The notes beneath the pieces are model-generated. The model ran no database searches and was not told where the DNA came from. It saw nothing but the letters and a program-made list of their open reading frames with translations. The position numbers and the translations under genes are program-made. Below are positions 43,985 through 54,000 of a stretch of 64,000 nt of DNA, in pieces. Source of the stretch: Mesorhizobium sophorae (GTDB lineage Bacteria; Pseudomonadota; Alphaproteobacteria; Rhizobiales; Rhizobiaceae); the NCBI RefSeq assembly GCF_002270415.1, contig NZ_NNRI01000015.1:1-64000 (forward strand). Direction: 5' to 3'. Positions within the stretch are counted from its first letter, which is position 1. Every line of letters begins with the position of its first letter.

Positions 43985-44886
43985 GGCTTCTTACCGCCGA
44001 TGCGACCGTGGTGCGTCGGTCCACCGCCTCCCGGAACACGCATGCAGCAGAGGGTGCCCTCGAAGGAGGGGGCGCTGCCGGTCGCCAGCACGCCGGCATT
44101 TGTCACCCAGAGCATCTCGCCCGAGAAGACGCAGTTGGTCGTTGCCTTGCCGCAGACGAAGAACCCTTCCGCGGTGCCGTCCGGTCTGAGCACATGAATG
44201 CCGTTGGCGGCTATATCCGTAACATAAAGGCGGCCATCGGCACCGATCTTAAGCCCGTCGGGGATCGGGTTCGTCCCGGGCAAGCGGCCCAGGTCTTCGA
44301 CGCAACCATCCGGACGCTGCCGCTTGACGCGCCCTGTATAGGACTCGCCCCAGACGATCGAGCCGTCGGCCTCGACCGCCACTCCATTCGGGAAGGTCGG
44401 CTCGTCGAAGCCGAGAGCAAGGTACGCACTGCCATCGGGGTTGACGGCAAAGATGTAGCTGGGGTCCGGGTTGCTGGGGTTGTACGTGCCAGGATCGCTG
44501 AAGATAAGCCGACCATCAGCAGCAAATACGAGATCGTTTGGACCATTGAGCCGAATGCCCGCAACTTCGGTCAGCAGGATTTCCGGCTTTCCGCCTTCGG
44601 CAACTCGCTGGATCGATGGCTTTGTCATCTCTGCGGCCCGCCAAGGTCCGGTAGTGCCGCCGTTCTGGCAGACATAGAGCAAGCCATCCGATCCGAGAAC
44701 GCAGGCATTGGGCGCTCCCGCAACATATGCGAACTGGCGAGCGGTTCCGTCATGATCTATGGCCGTCAGCTGGCTGCGATAGCTTTCGACGATGACAACG
44801 CGTCCGTCAGGGAGCACCGTCGGGCCCTCGGGCCAGCCGAGGCCGGTCGCGACAACCTCGACCGCCAGCTTTTCAACCTCGTTCAT
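43981..44886 (-). CDS. SMP-30/gluconolactonase family protein
   Basis: This is a 301-aa six-bladed beta-propeller lactonase. Metal-site segments are present: WPEGPTVLPDGR (Glu), LNGPNDLVFAADGRLIFSD (Asn, Asp), and IPDGLKIGADGRLYVTD (Asp). Such enzymes open sugar lactones to hydroxyacids in the cytoplasm. The ATG has GGAG at 8 bp; a longer frame to 44982 lacks support. It is the first gene of the operon with the hydroxyacid oxidase and RraA-type aldolase. A pathway lactone to hydroxyacid to 2-oxoacid to cleavage products fits the gene order. Confidence 0.88.
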   Translation of the reverse strand: MNEVEKLAVEVVATGLGWPEGPTVLPDGRVVIVESYRSQLTAIDHDGTARQFAYVAGAPNACVLGSDGLLYVCQNGGTTGPWRAAEMTKPSIQRVAEGGKPEILLTEVAGIRLNGPNDLVFAADGRLIFSDPGTYNPSNPDPSYIFAVNPDGSAYLALGFDEPTFPNGVAVEADGSIVWGESYTGRVKRQRPDGCVEDLGRLPGTNPIPDGLKIGADGRLYVTDIAANGIHVLRPDGTAEGFFVCGKATTNCVFSGEMLWVTNAGVLATGSAPSFEGTLCCMRVPGGGGPTHHGRIGGKKP

Positions 44887-45877
44887 CGTGCGATCTCCAG
44901 ACCGGCAGCCTATCAAGATTTGTCGGGTACAATCCAGCCTGGCGATCTGGCGGTCAGTCGGACCCGGCGACTCGAAAGACAATTCCCCGGACGTGCTGCT
45001 TGACGGAGCCCCACACGCCCACCCCTACTCCCGCCGCCGACCAAGCCGGGAGGGGGCCGGGGCCACCAGCGCCAATAAAGCGGGGTCTCGCCGGCAGGAC
45101 AGGGATTATACGAACACGGTCGAAGTGGAGAAGGTTGGTTCCCAGTGTCTTTCCCTCTACCACCCTTCAAAGTCCAAACCATTCTCCGGTCCCTTCATGG
45201 CTTCCCTGAAGCCCAGCGTTTGCGGGATGTGCGGCCGAAAGCCGGGGAATGCGGAAACGACGTTCTTCCCCAAAACGCTCTCTGAACGTCCATCATTCTC
45301 CAAAGCTGGGGAGTAACCCTAAAAATCCCCAGGTCTTTACGATAGCAATATCAATGCCTTAGCGCCGGCCTTGCTGCGGGTAGTTTTGCGGTTCGCTCGC
45401 CTGTCAAACAGACTACAAGTAAGCCATCGCTCGCTAGGTCCGGCTTGCGCAACACGGACGTCGCCAAGCAACTACTGGGACGTCGTGTTTTGCGCCGGAA
45501 GCTGACTGACGGTTTCAAGTAGGGGAGGTCAGAAGCGGACGTTGAGGCGCCCTGCGTGTATCGACGTGATCTGATCGGTGCGGACTTTGGTCCGATTGCG
45601 GGAAATTCAGCGGCACAATGAGCTTCGGCCATGAACCACCAGGCGATGAGAATGCGAGTGATCTGCGATCAGAGGGCCATTCGGGAATGTCTCCTAGCTG
45701 CTTGGTCACATCGAGAGTTTCCAAGCGCCGTCAGGATACAGAAGGGCCGAAAACAACTGAGCGCAAACTGAACCGCAATTGAGACACAACTGAAACACAT
45801 CGACGCGCTGGGCGACATGCACGCGAAACGTCTTGGGGGAATGGTCGAGCCACACCAGAAACCCCGGAGCGGGGCCG
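44887..45877. other. 1-kb region without recognised genes
   Basis: This holds the promoter of the lactonase operon and upstream sequence of the globin gene. Part (about 45000-45180) is locally Pro/Gly-rich in several frames and looks unlike its neighbours, but I cannot identify it. No ribosome-site-backed frame. Confidence 0.4.
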
Positions 45878-46303
45878 ATGACACCCGACCAGATTCGACT
45901 TGTCCAGGATAGTTTCCACGAGGTTCTCCCGATACGCGTGGCCGCCGCCGCCCTGTTCTATGAACGCCTGTTCGGGATCGACTCGGGCCTTCGCGCACTG
46001 TTTCTGGCGAGCGACATGCCTGGGCAAGGTGCAAAGCTGATCGCGAGCCTCAGCTTGGTCGTGCATGGACTGAATTGTGCTGACACCATCCTTCCAACCG
46101 TGCGCGAGCTCGCTAAGCGTCACGTGACCTACGGCGTCAAGGAACATCATTACCCGATTCTCGGGCAGGCGCTCATCGACACGTTGGCGGCCGGCCGCGG
46201 CGCAGCCTTCACGCCGGCGGTCCGCGAGGCCTGGGAGGCAGCCTATGTGTTGCTGGCAAGTGTGATGATCGCCGCTGCCCGAGAGGATCAGCTCGCAGCG
46301 TGA
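45878..46303 (+). CDS. single-domain bacterial globin (Vitreoscilla-haemoglobin-like)
   Basis: This 141-aa haem protein has the VHb/flavohaemoglobin globin-domain pattern. Helix F reads ELAKRHVTYGVKEHHYPILGQAL, with proximal His82, and the ending EAWEAAYVLLASVMIAAA matches helix H. There is no reductase domain. Such globins bind oxygen and detoxify nitric oxide, needing a separate reductase. The start is the ATG at MTPDQIRLVQ, matching the family N-terminus; the frame is open further upstream. It stands alone on the plus strand ahead of the DUF1127 gene. Confidence 0.88.
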   Translation: MTPDQIRLVQDSFHEVLPIRVAAAALFYERLFGIDSGLRALFLASDMPGQGAKLIASLSLVVHGLNCADTILPTVRELAKRHVTYGVKEHHYPILGQALIDTLAAGRGAAFTPAVREAWEAAYVLLASVMIAAAREDQLAA

Positions 46304-46540
46304 GGCATCCGATGCCGGGACATATATTCGCGCTTTGAAATCTGACGCGCCGGTGGCACAGCCCGGCGGCCGGGGTCGACGGTGGCTGTCAATTCCCCTG
46401 GTAGCGTACGCGGTTGACGGGTCCATTCCCTCGAATTCCACCCTAACTCGACGGAGGCTCAAACGCTCACTTCCCTGATCCTACAACAAGCTCCTCCAAT
46501 CGACGGCGCGAATGGTCGCGTCGCCAGGATGGAGACAAAA

Positions 46541-46789
46541 ATGACTACCATCGATCACGCAAACCAACCCGCATCGAGAGACAGGGTCGACGCTTTCGGC
46601 TTTGTCAAATCGGCAATCCGCCTGGTCTTTCATGCATTGAAGATACGCAGCGAACGAGCCGCGCTCCACGGAATGCCAGACCACCTGCTCAAGGACATCG
46701 GCATCGGCCGCTCGGAGATCAATCACGTCACGTCCAATGTGGTTTACGATTGCCGAAGGCACTCAAAGCGATCGTTGAACGCGAGATAA
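46541..46789 (+). CDS. DUF1127 small protein
   Basis: This 82-aa protein contains a DUF1127 (YjiS-like) motif at its centre: RAALHGMPDHLLKDIGIGRSEI. The family consists of small, often basic proteins of alphaproteobacteria, some implicated in RNA turnover or phosphate/carbon responses. The precise role here is unknown. The ATG has GGAG at 7 bp; a second in-frame ATG four codons upstream is less well placed. Confidence 0.85.
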   Translation: MTTIDHANQPASRDRVDAFGFVKSAIRLVFHALKIRSERAALHGMPDHLLKDIGIGRSEINHVTSNVVYDCRRHSKRSLNAR

Positions 46790-47116
46790 CGCCGATCCGG
46801 GTTGACCGCGGGCCTGGTGAACAGCCGGGCGCGATGGGCGCGAGAGGTTACCCTGGAGCCGAGCGCCAGGCCTTCAACACAAGAACTATTCGACCACTAA
46901 TCCCTGGCGACCCCCGTTGCCGGGGGTTTGGCGCTTCGAGCAAGGCCCACGTCTCTCGCAGAAAGGCGGAAGGCCCGTCTCGTCGCGTGGAAGCATGTGG
47001 ATCGAAGCAATTCCATGGCAATTTCCACGAACACAACCACACTCGTTCAAACGCAGCGCCGTCACAAAGGCATCGGTCCGGCGAAATCTGCCGCATCATT
47101 CCTTTGGAGACGAAAA

Positions 47117-47695
47117 ATGCAACCGAACACCAAACCTGCGAGACTACCCCTGAATGGCATCGACACGCCGAACCTGTTTGCAACGATCGACTTCGTCGCC
47201 GGTCAACCCGAAATGGCCAAGTTCCAGTTTCGCGCCCGCAACGAGTGGATTGGAGGCACGCATAGCCAGAGCACCATGCTCGGCTTCCATGGCGCCGGCC
47301 AGGAACTGAAGCATGTAAAGGCCTATGTCGCTGATAGCGATCACCCAGGCATCCTTTGCGGGGACGACACCGCCCCTACTCCGGTCGAATGGCTGCTGCA
47401 CGGACTGGCCGGCTGCCTGATGGCGGGCGTTGCCAACATCGCCGCCGCGAGAGGCATCAAGCTGACCAAGGTGCAGTGCTCGGTGGACGGCGACATCGAT
47501 CTGCGCGGCATCCTCGGCATCTCTGACGAAGTTCGCAACGGATTCCAGAACATCGCTGTGGCATTCGACATCGAGGGCGACGCCCCCGCGGAGAAGCTTG
47601 AGCAGCTTGTCGACCAGGCCCGGGCGCGCTCAGCCGTGTTCGACGTGCTGACCAACGGCGTCCCGGTCTCGGTCGGAATCAAAACCATCCAGTGA
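47117..47695 (+). CDS. OsmC-family protein
   Basis: This 192-aa OsmC/Ohr-like protein acts in the cytoplasm, usually as a thiol peroxidase or stress protein. The ATG follows GGAG at good spacing; longer frames to 46928 are unsupported. The OsmC core runs from FQFRARNEWIGGTHSQSTM to the end. Two family Cys residues are in GILCGDDTAPTPVEWLLHGLAGCLMAG, where the second (LAGC) is the conserved redox Cys. A long hairpin follows the stop, so it is probably its own transcription unit. Confidence 0.88.
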   Translation: MQPNTKPARLPLNGIDTPNLFATIDFVAGQPEMAKFQFRARNEWIGGTHSQSTMLGFHGAGQELKHVKAYVADSDHPGILCGDDTAPTPVEWLLHGLAGCLMAGVANIAAARGIKLTKVQCSVDGDIDLRGILGISDEVRNGFQNIAVAFDIEGDAPAEKLEQLVDQARARSAVFDVLTNGVPVSVGIKTIQ

Positions 47696-47707
47696 TCCAC
47701 CGGATAG

Positions 47708-47733
47708 GCGGTTCGGACAGATGTCTGAACCGC
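47708..47733 (+). terminator. hairpin after the OsmC gene
   Basis: GCGGTTCGGACA and TGTCTGAACCGC pair over 12 positions (one G-T), with a 2-nt loop. It begins 13 bp after the OsmC stop and lies before the monooxygenase gene. There is a short T/C-rich tail but no long U-run. Confidence 0.6.
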
Positions 47734-47758
47734 TTCCTCCAATGCTTTTGGAAAAATA

Positions 47759-48991
47759 ATGGAACAGGCTGACGTTGTCATTGTCGGCGCGGGTCAGGCG
47801 GGCATCGCCTTGAGCCATTGCCTTCAAAAACGCGGGGTCTCGCACGTCGTTCTGGAGCGCGGGCGCATCGGCGAACGGTGGCGGTCCTCGACATGGCGCT
47901 CGCTTCGCCTTTTGACCCCCAATTGGCTGAACGCGCTGCCAGGTTCTCCCTATCGTGGCTCCGACCCCGATGGCTTCATGTCGCGCGATGCGTTTGTGGA
48001 AACCCTGGTTGGCTATGCTCATCAATCGCAGGTGCCGGTGCGGTCGCACGTCGATGTCTTGTCCTGCGAACGAAGTGGAAAAGGCTTCAGGCTGCGGACA
48101 ACCGCTGGTGACTGGTCTGCAAAGGTTGTCGTTGTGGCGACTGGCCACTGCGACGTGCCAAGTATTCCCTTCTCGCCGCATCCCGGCGAGGATCAACCGG
48201 TCAACATCCACGCCTCGCAATATCGAAGTCCCGAAGAGCTTGTGTCGGGCGGCGTGCTGGTTGTTGGGGCATCGTCATCTGGCGTCCAGATTGCCGACGA
48301 ACTGCAACGCAGCGGCAGGCGCGTAATCCTGTCCGTCGGCAAGCACACGCGTTTGCCGCGCATCTGGCGAGACAAGGATATCTTTTACTGGCTCCACCAG
48401 ATGGGGTTCATGTCGCAGCGGCTTGACGATCTGACAAATCCGGAAAGCGCCAGACGACAGCCTTCGCTTCAACTTGCCGGTCGAGCCGATCGTTCCGATG
48501 TCGATCTTGCTACCCTCCAAGGCATCGGCGTCGAACTCACCGGGCGGTTGAAGGGCATCTCGAACCAAGCAATCGGTTTTGTCGATGATCTCGAAGACAG
48601 CATCACGGGGTCGGACGCCAAGCAGGACCGCCTCCTTCGCCAGATCGACCGGTTCGCAGGTCACAAATCAATAGGCCTCGGCCCCGCCCCGACTAGGGTC
48701 CCGGCGACCTACCTCAAGCGACTGTCATTCGCTAGCGGCGTCATCGGTACCATAATCTGGGCGACCGGCTACAGCCGCTCGTTTTCATGGCTGAAACTAC
48801 CGGCCTTCACCGCAGATGGCGAACTGGCCCACAAGGACGGAGTAACAACCGTCGCCGGACTCTACGCGCTTGGCTTCCGCTTTCTGCGCAAACGCGATTC
48901 GAATTTCATCGGAGGCGTTGGAGAGGACGCGCAAGCGATCGCCGACCATGTCTCACGATATCTCGGTCAGAGCGGCCTCAAGGCTGCATAA
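47759..48991 (+). CDS. flavin-containing monooxygenase-like oxidoreductase (CzcO type)
   Basis: This 410-aa cytoplasmic flavoprotein has two dinucleotide sites: FAD at the N-terminus (VVIVGAGQAGIALSHCL) and NADPH in the middle (VLVVGASSSGVQIADEL). This is the class B flavin monooxygenase arrangement. The segment SSTWRSLRLLTPNWLNALPG is shared with CzcO/TrkA-like proteins. The late ATGYSR motif (IIWATGYSRSFSWL) is also typical. It probably hydroxylates a small molecule. It is followed after 11 bp by a second flavoprotein, so the two are an operon. Confidence 0.88.
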   Translation: MEQADVVIVGAGQAGIALSHCLQKRGVSHVVLERGRIGERWRSSTWRSLRLLTPNWLNALPGSPYRGSDPDGFMSRDAFVETLVGYAHQSQVPVRSHVDVLSCERSGKGFRLRTTAGDWSAKVVVVATGHCDVPSIPFSPHPGEDQPVNIHASQYRSPEELVSGGVLVVGASSSGVQIADELQRSGRRVILSVGKHTRLPRIWRDKDIFYWLHQMGFMSQRLDDLTNPESARRQPSLQLAGRADRSDVDLATLQGIGVELTGRLKGISNQAIGFVDDLEDSITGSDAKQDRLLRQIDRFAGHKSIGLGPAPTRVPATYLKRLSFASGVIGTIIWATGYSRSFSWLKLPAFTADGELAHKDGVTTVAGLYALGFRFLRKRDSNFIGGVGEDAQAIADHVSRYLGQSGLKAA

Positions 48992-49002
48992 GGATATTTC
49001 CG

Positions 49003-50214
49003 ATGCGTTCCGACATCATCCCCCTTTATTCTCACTACGACACCATCATCGTCGGCGCGCGGTGCGCTGGAGCCTCCACGGCAATGCTGCTCTCTCGGGC
49101 GGGATTGCGGGTGCTTGCGGTCGACCGCCAGTCCTATGGATCCGACACTCTGTCTACACACGCGCTGATGCGACCAGCCGTCATGCAGCTCTCACGTTGG
49201 GGTCTTCTCCAACCGTTGATTCAAAGCGGTGCGCCGGTGATCAGATCTACCACTTTTCACTACGGCGAGCAGGAGGTCACTGTGCCCATCCGGCTGGAAC
49301 CAAATATCCCTGGGCTGATCGCTCCCCACCGCGCGGTGCTTGATCGGATGCTGGTTGACGCGGCACGAGCCGCAGGCGCCACGGTTCTGCATGACACTCC
49401 GGTCCGTGATCTCATATTCGACCGACATGGCAGTGTACGCGGCATCGTGTTGAGGGATGCCTCGGGCCAAACTCGAGAAGTAAGCGCCGACCTCGTGATT
49501 GGAGCAGACGGCCTCGGCTCGTTCGTCGCTCGCAAGGTTGAGGCACGGACGCTGGTGCAGGGACGGTGCTCCGTGGCACATGTGTTCGGCTACGCCTCCG
49601 CGCCGGCGCTCTCAGGATACCACTGGTATTTCGGCCGGAACCTATCCGGCGGCATGATCCCGACGAATGACGGGCTCGCCTGTATCGTTGCCTCCATGCC
49701 GACCGAGCGGTTCGATATGGAGTTCCGTTTCGATCTTTCGGCCGCGCAGCTTGCGCTGGCATCGCTGGCGCCCGGATTGGGGTCCCTGGTTTTCGGTGAC
49801 GGTGGCGAACGTCTGAAGGCCTTCCGAGGCGCGCCCGGCCGATTACGGCAGGCATACGGCCCGGGCTGGATACTGGTTGGCGATGCCGGCTTCTTCCGCG
49901 ATCCGCTTACCTCGCACGGTATTTCCGACGCTCTGCGAGATGCCGAAGGTGCCGCGACGGCAATTCTTTCCTTTCGCCGGTCCGCATTGCAGGAGTTTCA
50001 GGAAGTACGCGACAGCCTCGCACTGCCCCTCCTTGAGACCACGGACGCCATCAGCGCCTTCGACTGGTCCCTTGAAGAACTACCTGAGCGCCACAAGCGC
50101 TTCAGCGAGGCGATGAAATCCGAAGTCGCGGTGCTCTCGGCCCGGGCGGAATTCGATCAAGAGGTTCCGCCCACCCTGCAAGGGCCGCGCACCTCGCGGG
50201 TAGAGGCAATCTGA
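49003..50214 (+). CDS. FAD-dependent monooxygenase/oxidoreductase (PHBH/geranylgeranyl-reductase-like)
   Basis: This 403-aa single-FAD flavoprotein is of the p-hydroxybenzoate-hydroxylase superfamily. It has DTIIVGARCAGASTAMLLSR at the N-terminus (GxGxxG degenerated to GARCAG), the ADLVIGADGLGSFVA DG-motif, and GPGWILVGDAGFFRDPLTSHGISDAL, the GD motif. The GARCAGAS and DPLTSHGIS forms are common in a rhizobial/actinobacterial branch annotated as FAD-dependent oxidoreductases. The ATG has AAGGA upstream. It lies between the CzcO-like protein and a MaoC hydratase. Confidence 0.88.
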   Translation: MRSDIIPLYSHYDTIIVGARCAGASTAMLLSRAGLRVLAVDRQSYGSDTLSTHALMRPAVMQLSRWGLLQPLIQSGAPVIRSTTFHYGEQEVTVPIRLEPNIPGLIAPHRAVLDRMLVDAARAAGATVLHDTPVRDLIFDRHGSVRGIVLRDASGQTREVSADLVIGADGLGSFVARKVEARTLVQGRCSVAHVFGYASAPALSGYHWYFGRNLSGGMIPTNDGLACIVASMPTERFDMEFRFDLSAAQLALASLAPGLGSLVFGDGGERLKAFRGAPGRLRQAYGPGWILVGDAGFFRDPLTSHGISDALRDAEGAATAILSFRRSALQEFQEVRDSLALPLLETTDAISAFDWSLEELPERHKRFSEAMKSEVAVLSARAEFDQEVPPTLQGPRTSRVEAI

Positions 50215-50236
50215 AACCCAACCCATGGAGCAAGTT

Positions 50237-50683
50237 ATGCAAACGATCATACAATCCGGATGGTCTGGAATCCGATTTGGAAAACCGGAAGTAGGGGCCA
50301 GCGCCGAGCGAAGGCGCGTCACTCGGGCCAGCGACATCATCGCGTTTAGCGATATGACCGGCGACCGAAATCCACTCCACTACGATGGTATCCTGTCCGC
50401 CGGCACCGTGTTCGGCCGTCTCATAGTCCAGGGCGGTGTCACTTCGGGCCTCCTCAACGCGCTGGTGGCCGAAGACCTGCCGGGACCCGGCAGCGTCTTT
50501 CTTGGCGTCGAGTGGAGATTTCTCAGGGCCGTTGGCATCGGCGAGGAGATCGTCGCGCGCGCAGAGGTGCTCTCCGTGCGCGACGACAAGCCCATCTGCA
50601 CATTATCAACCACCGTCGCAAACGCGTCAGGCGACATTTGCCTGTCCGGCACGGCAACGACTTACACCGTGCCGCTCGATTAA
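50237..50683 (+). CDS. MaoC-family (R)-specific enoyl-CoA hydratase-like protein
   Basis: This is a 148-aa hot-dog-fold protein. The hydratase-2 motif is intact: FSDMTGDRNPLHYD gives the catalytic Asp and His (DxNPxH). GRLIVQGGVTSGLLNALVAEDLPGPGSVFLGVEWRF matches the family. It adds water to trans-2-enoyl-CoA, forming the R-3-hydroxyacyl-CoA. The ATG chosen has GGAG at 6 bp; an ATG four codons upstream is also possible. It closes the operon with two flavoprotein oxygenases, which suggests fatty or polyketide-like acyl modification. This is inference. Confidence 0.88.
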   Translation: MQTIIQSGWSGIRFGKPEVGASAERRRVTRASDIIAFSDMTGDRNPLHYDGILSAGTVFGRLIVQGGVTSGLLNALVAEDLPGPGSVFLGVEWRFLRAVGIGEEIVARAEVLSVRDDKPICTLSTTVANASGDICLSGTATTYTVPLD

Positions 50684-50807
50684 CCTCGAAGTAGCCGCTG
50701 CGCGGCTTCGCGTTTCCATGCTGTCCCACACGCTGTCTCCAACGGGCGGACAGCATATTCGAAGACACATAGCGGAATGGTCCGCTGCCAACACCAGGAG
50801 CCAGCTC

Positions 50808-50984
50808 ATGAGCATTTCGTTCGGTATTTACGCATCCCCATCATCCACTTTGTGGGAGGACATCCGCAAGGGTCCGCCTCTCGACGCAGTCCGGGAGCAC
50901 CTGGACCGGGTGGTGAACTTCAGGCGCATTTGCGAGATCGATCGGAGGAAACGGAGTCCAGGTCGAATACAGCGGCGCGCGTGA
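50808..50984 (+). CDS. 58-aa hypothetical protein (weak)
   Basis: This short frame has AGGAG seven bases before its ATG. It starts MSISFGIYASPSSTLWEDIRK and ends in a basic tail (RRKRSPGRIQRRA). I recognise no family. It may be a truncated gene or a small independent protein. It lies between MaoC and the large regulator. Confidence 0.3.
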   Translation: MSISFGIYASPSSTLWEDIRKGPPLDAVREHLDRVVNFRRICEIDRRKRSPGRIQRRA

Positions 50985-51034
50985 AGACACGCCGGCCGTC
51001 GGTGGGCGTGATGCAGTCCCAAATGCTTCATGGC

Positions 51035-51082
51035 TAATGTAAGGCTGACCATAGGGTGCTAGTGTGAGGCCGACCATACGGT
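51035..51082 (+). repeat. two 23-bp direct repeats upstream of the SARP-fusion gene
   Basis: Copies at 51035-51057 and 51060-51082 match at 19 of 23 positions, with a 25-bp period. The shared core is GGCYGACCATA. They end 13 bp before the TTG start. SARP regulators typically bind direct repeats next to promoters, so this could be an operator for self-regulation. Confidence 0.7.
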
Positions 51083-51095
51083 TAGGACAACCGGA

Positions 51096-54000
51096 TTGAG
51101 CTCGGTCTTCGAAGTAAGGGTCCTCGGCGACTTCACGGTACGCTTTGATGGCGAGCCTGTGACGCTAACGCAATCTCGCAAAACGCGGGCGCTACTCGCC
51201 TATTTGGCCGTGCACCAAAAGCAGCAGCGCCGCGAGCGGCTTTGCGAGATGTTCTGGGACGTACCCGATGATCCTCGGGGTGCGTTGCGTTGGAGCCTCT
51301 CGAGGCTGCGCCGGATTCTAAACGCCGACGGCGAGACACGGCTTGTGGCCGACCGCAACGCGGTTCAACTGAAGCCGGGATCGATCTGGCTCGACTATGA
51401 CTTGATCAGGGGCCTGTCGGCCGATGCGGTTGGTTCGCTGCCTACCGAGCGTCTAGAAGCAATCGTCGCGGCTTTCGCCGGCCCGTTCTTGTCCGACCTC
51501 TATCTGCCGCGCTGCCAGGCGTTCGAAACTTGGCGCGTCTACTGCTCGAACGAGACCGAGATCCTGCGTCTAAAAGCGCTGCGCGCCCTGATCGATCGCC
51601 TTGGCGATGACCCTGAGCGGTCGCTTGCCCACCTGCACAAGCTGCAGTCGCTTCTTCCAGAAGATGATCTCGCTGACGAGATCGCCCGCACTAACGAGCG
51701 GGCACGTCTGACCGCCGCTGCTCGCCCGTTCACAGCCGGCACGACGGTTGGATCTGGTGGTCGACCTTCAGCTGAACCTGTGGAGCCGGTGCCTGCGCGC
51801 GGTCTCATCCTGCCGCCTTCGACGAAGGTTTCGTCAGACAAGCAGCAGATACGCTACGTCAACTCCCGCGATGGCACCCGGATCGCCTATGCCGTCAGTG
51901 GGTCCGGGCCGCCAATCGTGCGCGCTTCCCACTGGATGTCCCATCTAAATTTTGATTGGGAGAGCCCGGTTTGGGGACATTGGATCGATGCCCTGTCCAG
52001 CGGCTTCACGCTCGTGCGCTACGACGGGCGCCTGAACGGCCTTTCCGACACAGATTGCGAAGATGCTTCTTTCGATACCTTCGTCGACGATCTCGAATGC
52101 GTCATAGAGGCTGTGGGCCTCGACCGTTTCGTCCTCCTAGGAATATCGCAAGGCTGTGCTTTCTCGGTCGAATACGCCATTCGCCATCCGGAGAAGGTCG
52201 CGGGTCTCTTGATTTGGGGGGGATATGTTCGTGGATGGCGAGCGCGTGGGAATGCGGCGGAGATAGTCAGGCGCGAAGCGATCGGCGAGTTGATGCGCAA
52301 GGGTTGGGGTCAGGACGACCCACTGTTCCGCCAAATGTTCACCAACCTGTTCGTACCGGGCGCCAATCGCGTACAGATGGATTGGTTCAACGAGTTGCAG
52401 CGCCGGACGCTCACTCCCGAAAATGCGTTGCGGTTGAGCTTTGCCTTTGCCGACGTTGACATATCGCAATCGCTTGAACGGCTGCATGTGCCAGCGCTTG
52501 TCATGCATGCCAACGGCGACCGGGTCGCGCCCCTCTCAGAAGGCCTGGAACTCGCCAGAACGATCCCCGGTGCCCGGTTCGTCGAACTGGACAGCGCCAA
52601 TCATATCCTGCTTGCCGAGGAACCCGCGTTCCGCACCTTTGTCGTTGAGGCATCCGCATTTGCAAACGAAGTGCTTCAGGCGCGATCGGTAGTTGCGGCC
52701 GACTCGAGGTCTCGGCGACAGGCAACGATCTTGTGCGCTGATTTCCGATACTCGGAACAGGTGATGGAGAGCCTGCCAGCCGACCTCGCGCTGGAACGGA
52801 TCGATCCGTTCCTCATGCAGGCCACCGTACTTGTGCGCAACAATGGTGGAACGGTTCTGACGATTTCTGAAAACGAGCTGGTCGCGTCATTCGGCGCGCC
52901 CGAGCCGCTCGAAGCACATGCAGCACTTGCCTGCCGGACAGCACTCGCGCTGCGCGAGCTTGCACTCGGCTACAGCGATTGGATGACTGGGATCCGTGCT
53001 GCCCTGGACACCGGCATCGTGATCGTTGGCCCGGCGCGCGACCAAGCATCGGAGGTGCGTGGTGGACCGGTGTCCGTGGCCCACACGCTGAGTCAGGCGC
53101 TGGGACGCGATCTCGTCGTGGCAACTGCCAGGACCCGGGCATCGGCTGGCGGCTTCGTCAGCATGCAAGCTCTGGCGGCAGCACTTCTGTCGGAATACCC
53201 AAAGGACCAGCGGCTTTTTGAAGTGACAGAGATCAGGTGGGGTCGCTCGCGCTGGCAGTTGCGCGCTGAAACGCAGCTATCGCCTTTCATCGGCCGCGAG
53301 ATGCAGCTGCAGATTCTGAATAAGGCTTGGCATGACGCGTCCAGTGGCGAAGGCCAGACAGTTTTCGTGGTTGGCGATCCCGGCGTCGGCAAGTCGCGCG
53401 TCACCCATGAATTCGTTGGCGCCATCCCTCATGATGATGCCGAGAATCTGGAAGTAGGCGCGTTGGAAACTGACCTGGGCGGCGGCTTCGTAGTTGTTCG
53501 GAAATTGCTGCAGGCTCTGTTCGGCGTGGGCGACACCGAAGCCCCGGCTATCGCTATCGACAAGGTGCTGGCCACGCAGAGCGCGCAGGGCTTCGATGAG
53601 CGTCTCCTCGATCCGATCATGGCAATCATGGAGCTGCCCGTTCGGGGCTCGAGTTGGGCCAACATTTCCGGCCAGGAGCGATCCCGGCGCATGCAGGAGG
53701 CGGCGGTCGAATTTCTGTTGTTCCTTGGTCGTACGAAGCCCGTCGTTCTCCTGGTCGAGGACCTCCATTGGATAGATGCCGAGAGCGAGGGAGTCCTGGT
53801 GCGGCTGGCGCAGGTAGTGCCCACCGTCCGCTGCCTGATTATCCTGACCTGCCGGCCGGACTACGATCGCAGTGCCTTCGCCGCTGCGGGACCCTCCGAA
53901 ATACGCCTGCCGGCGTTCAGCACGGCCGAAGCAGCAGCACTTCTTGACCATTTGGTCGGCAGGGACCCGGAGCTCAAGAGGCTGCGCGGCGCAGTCTCGG

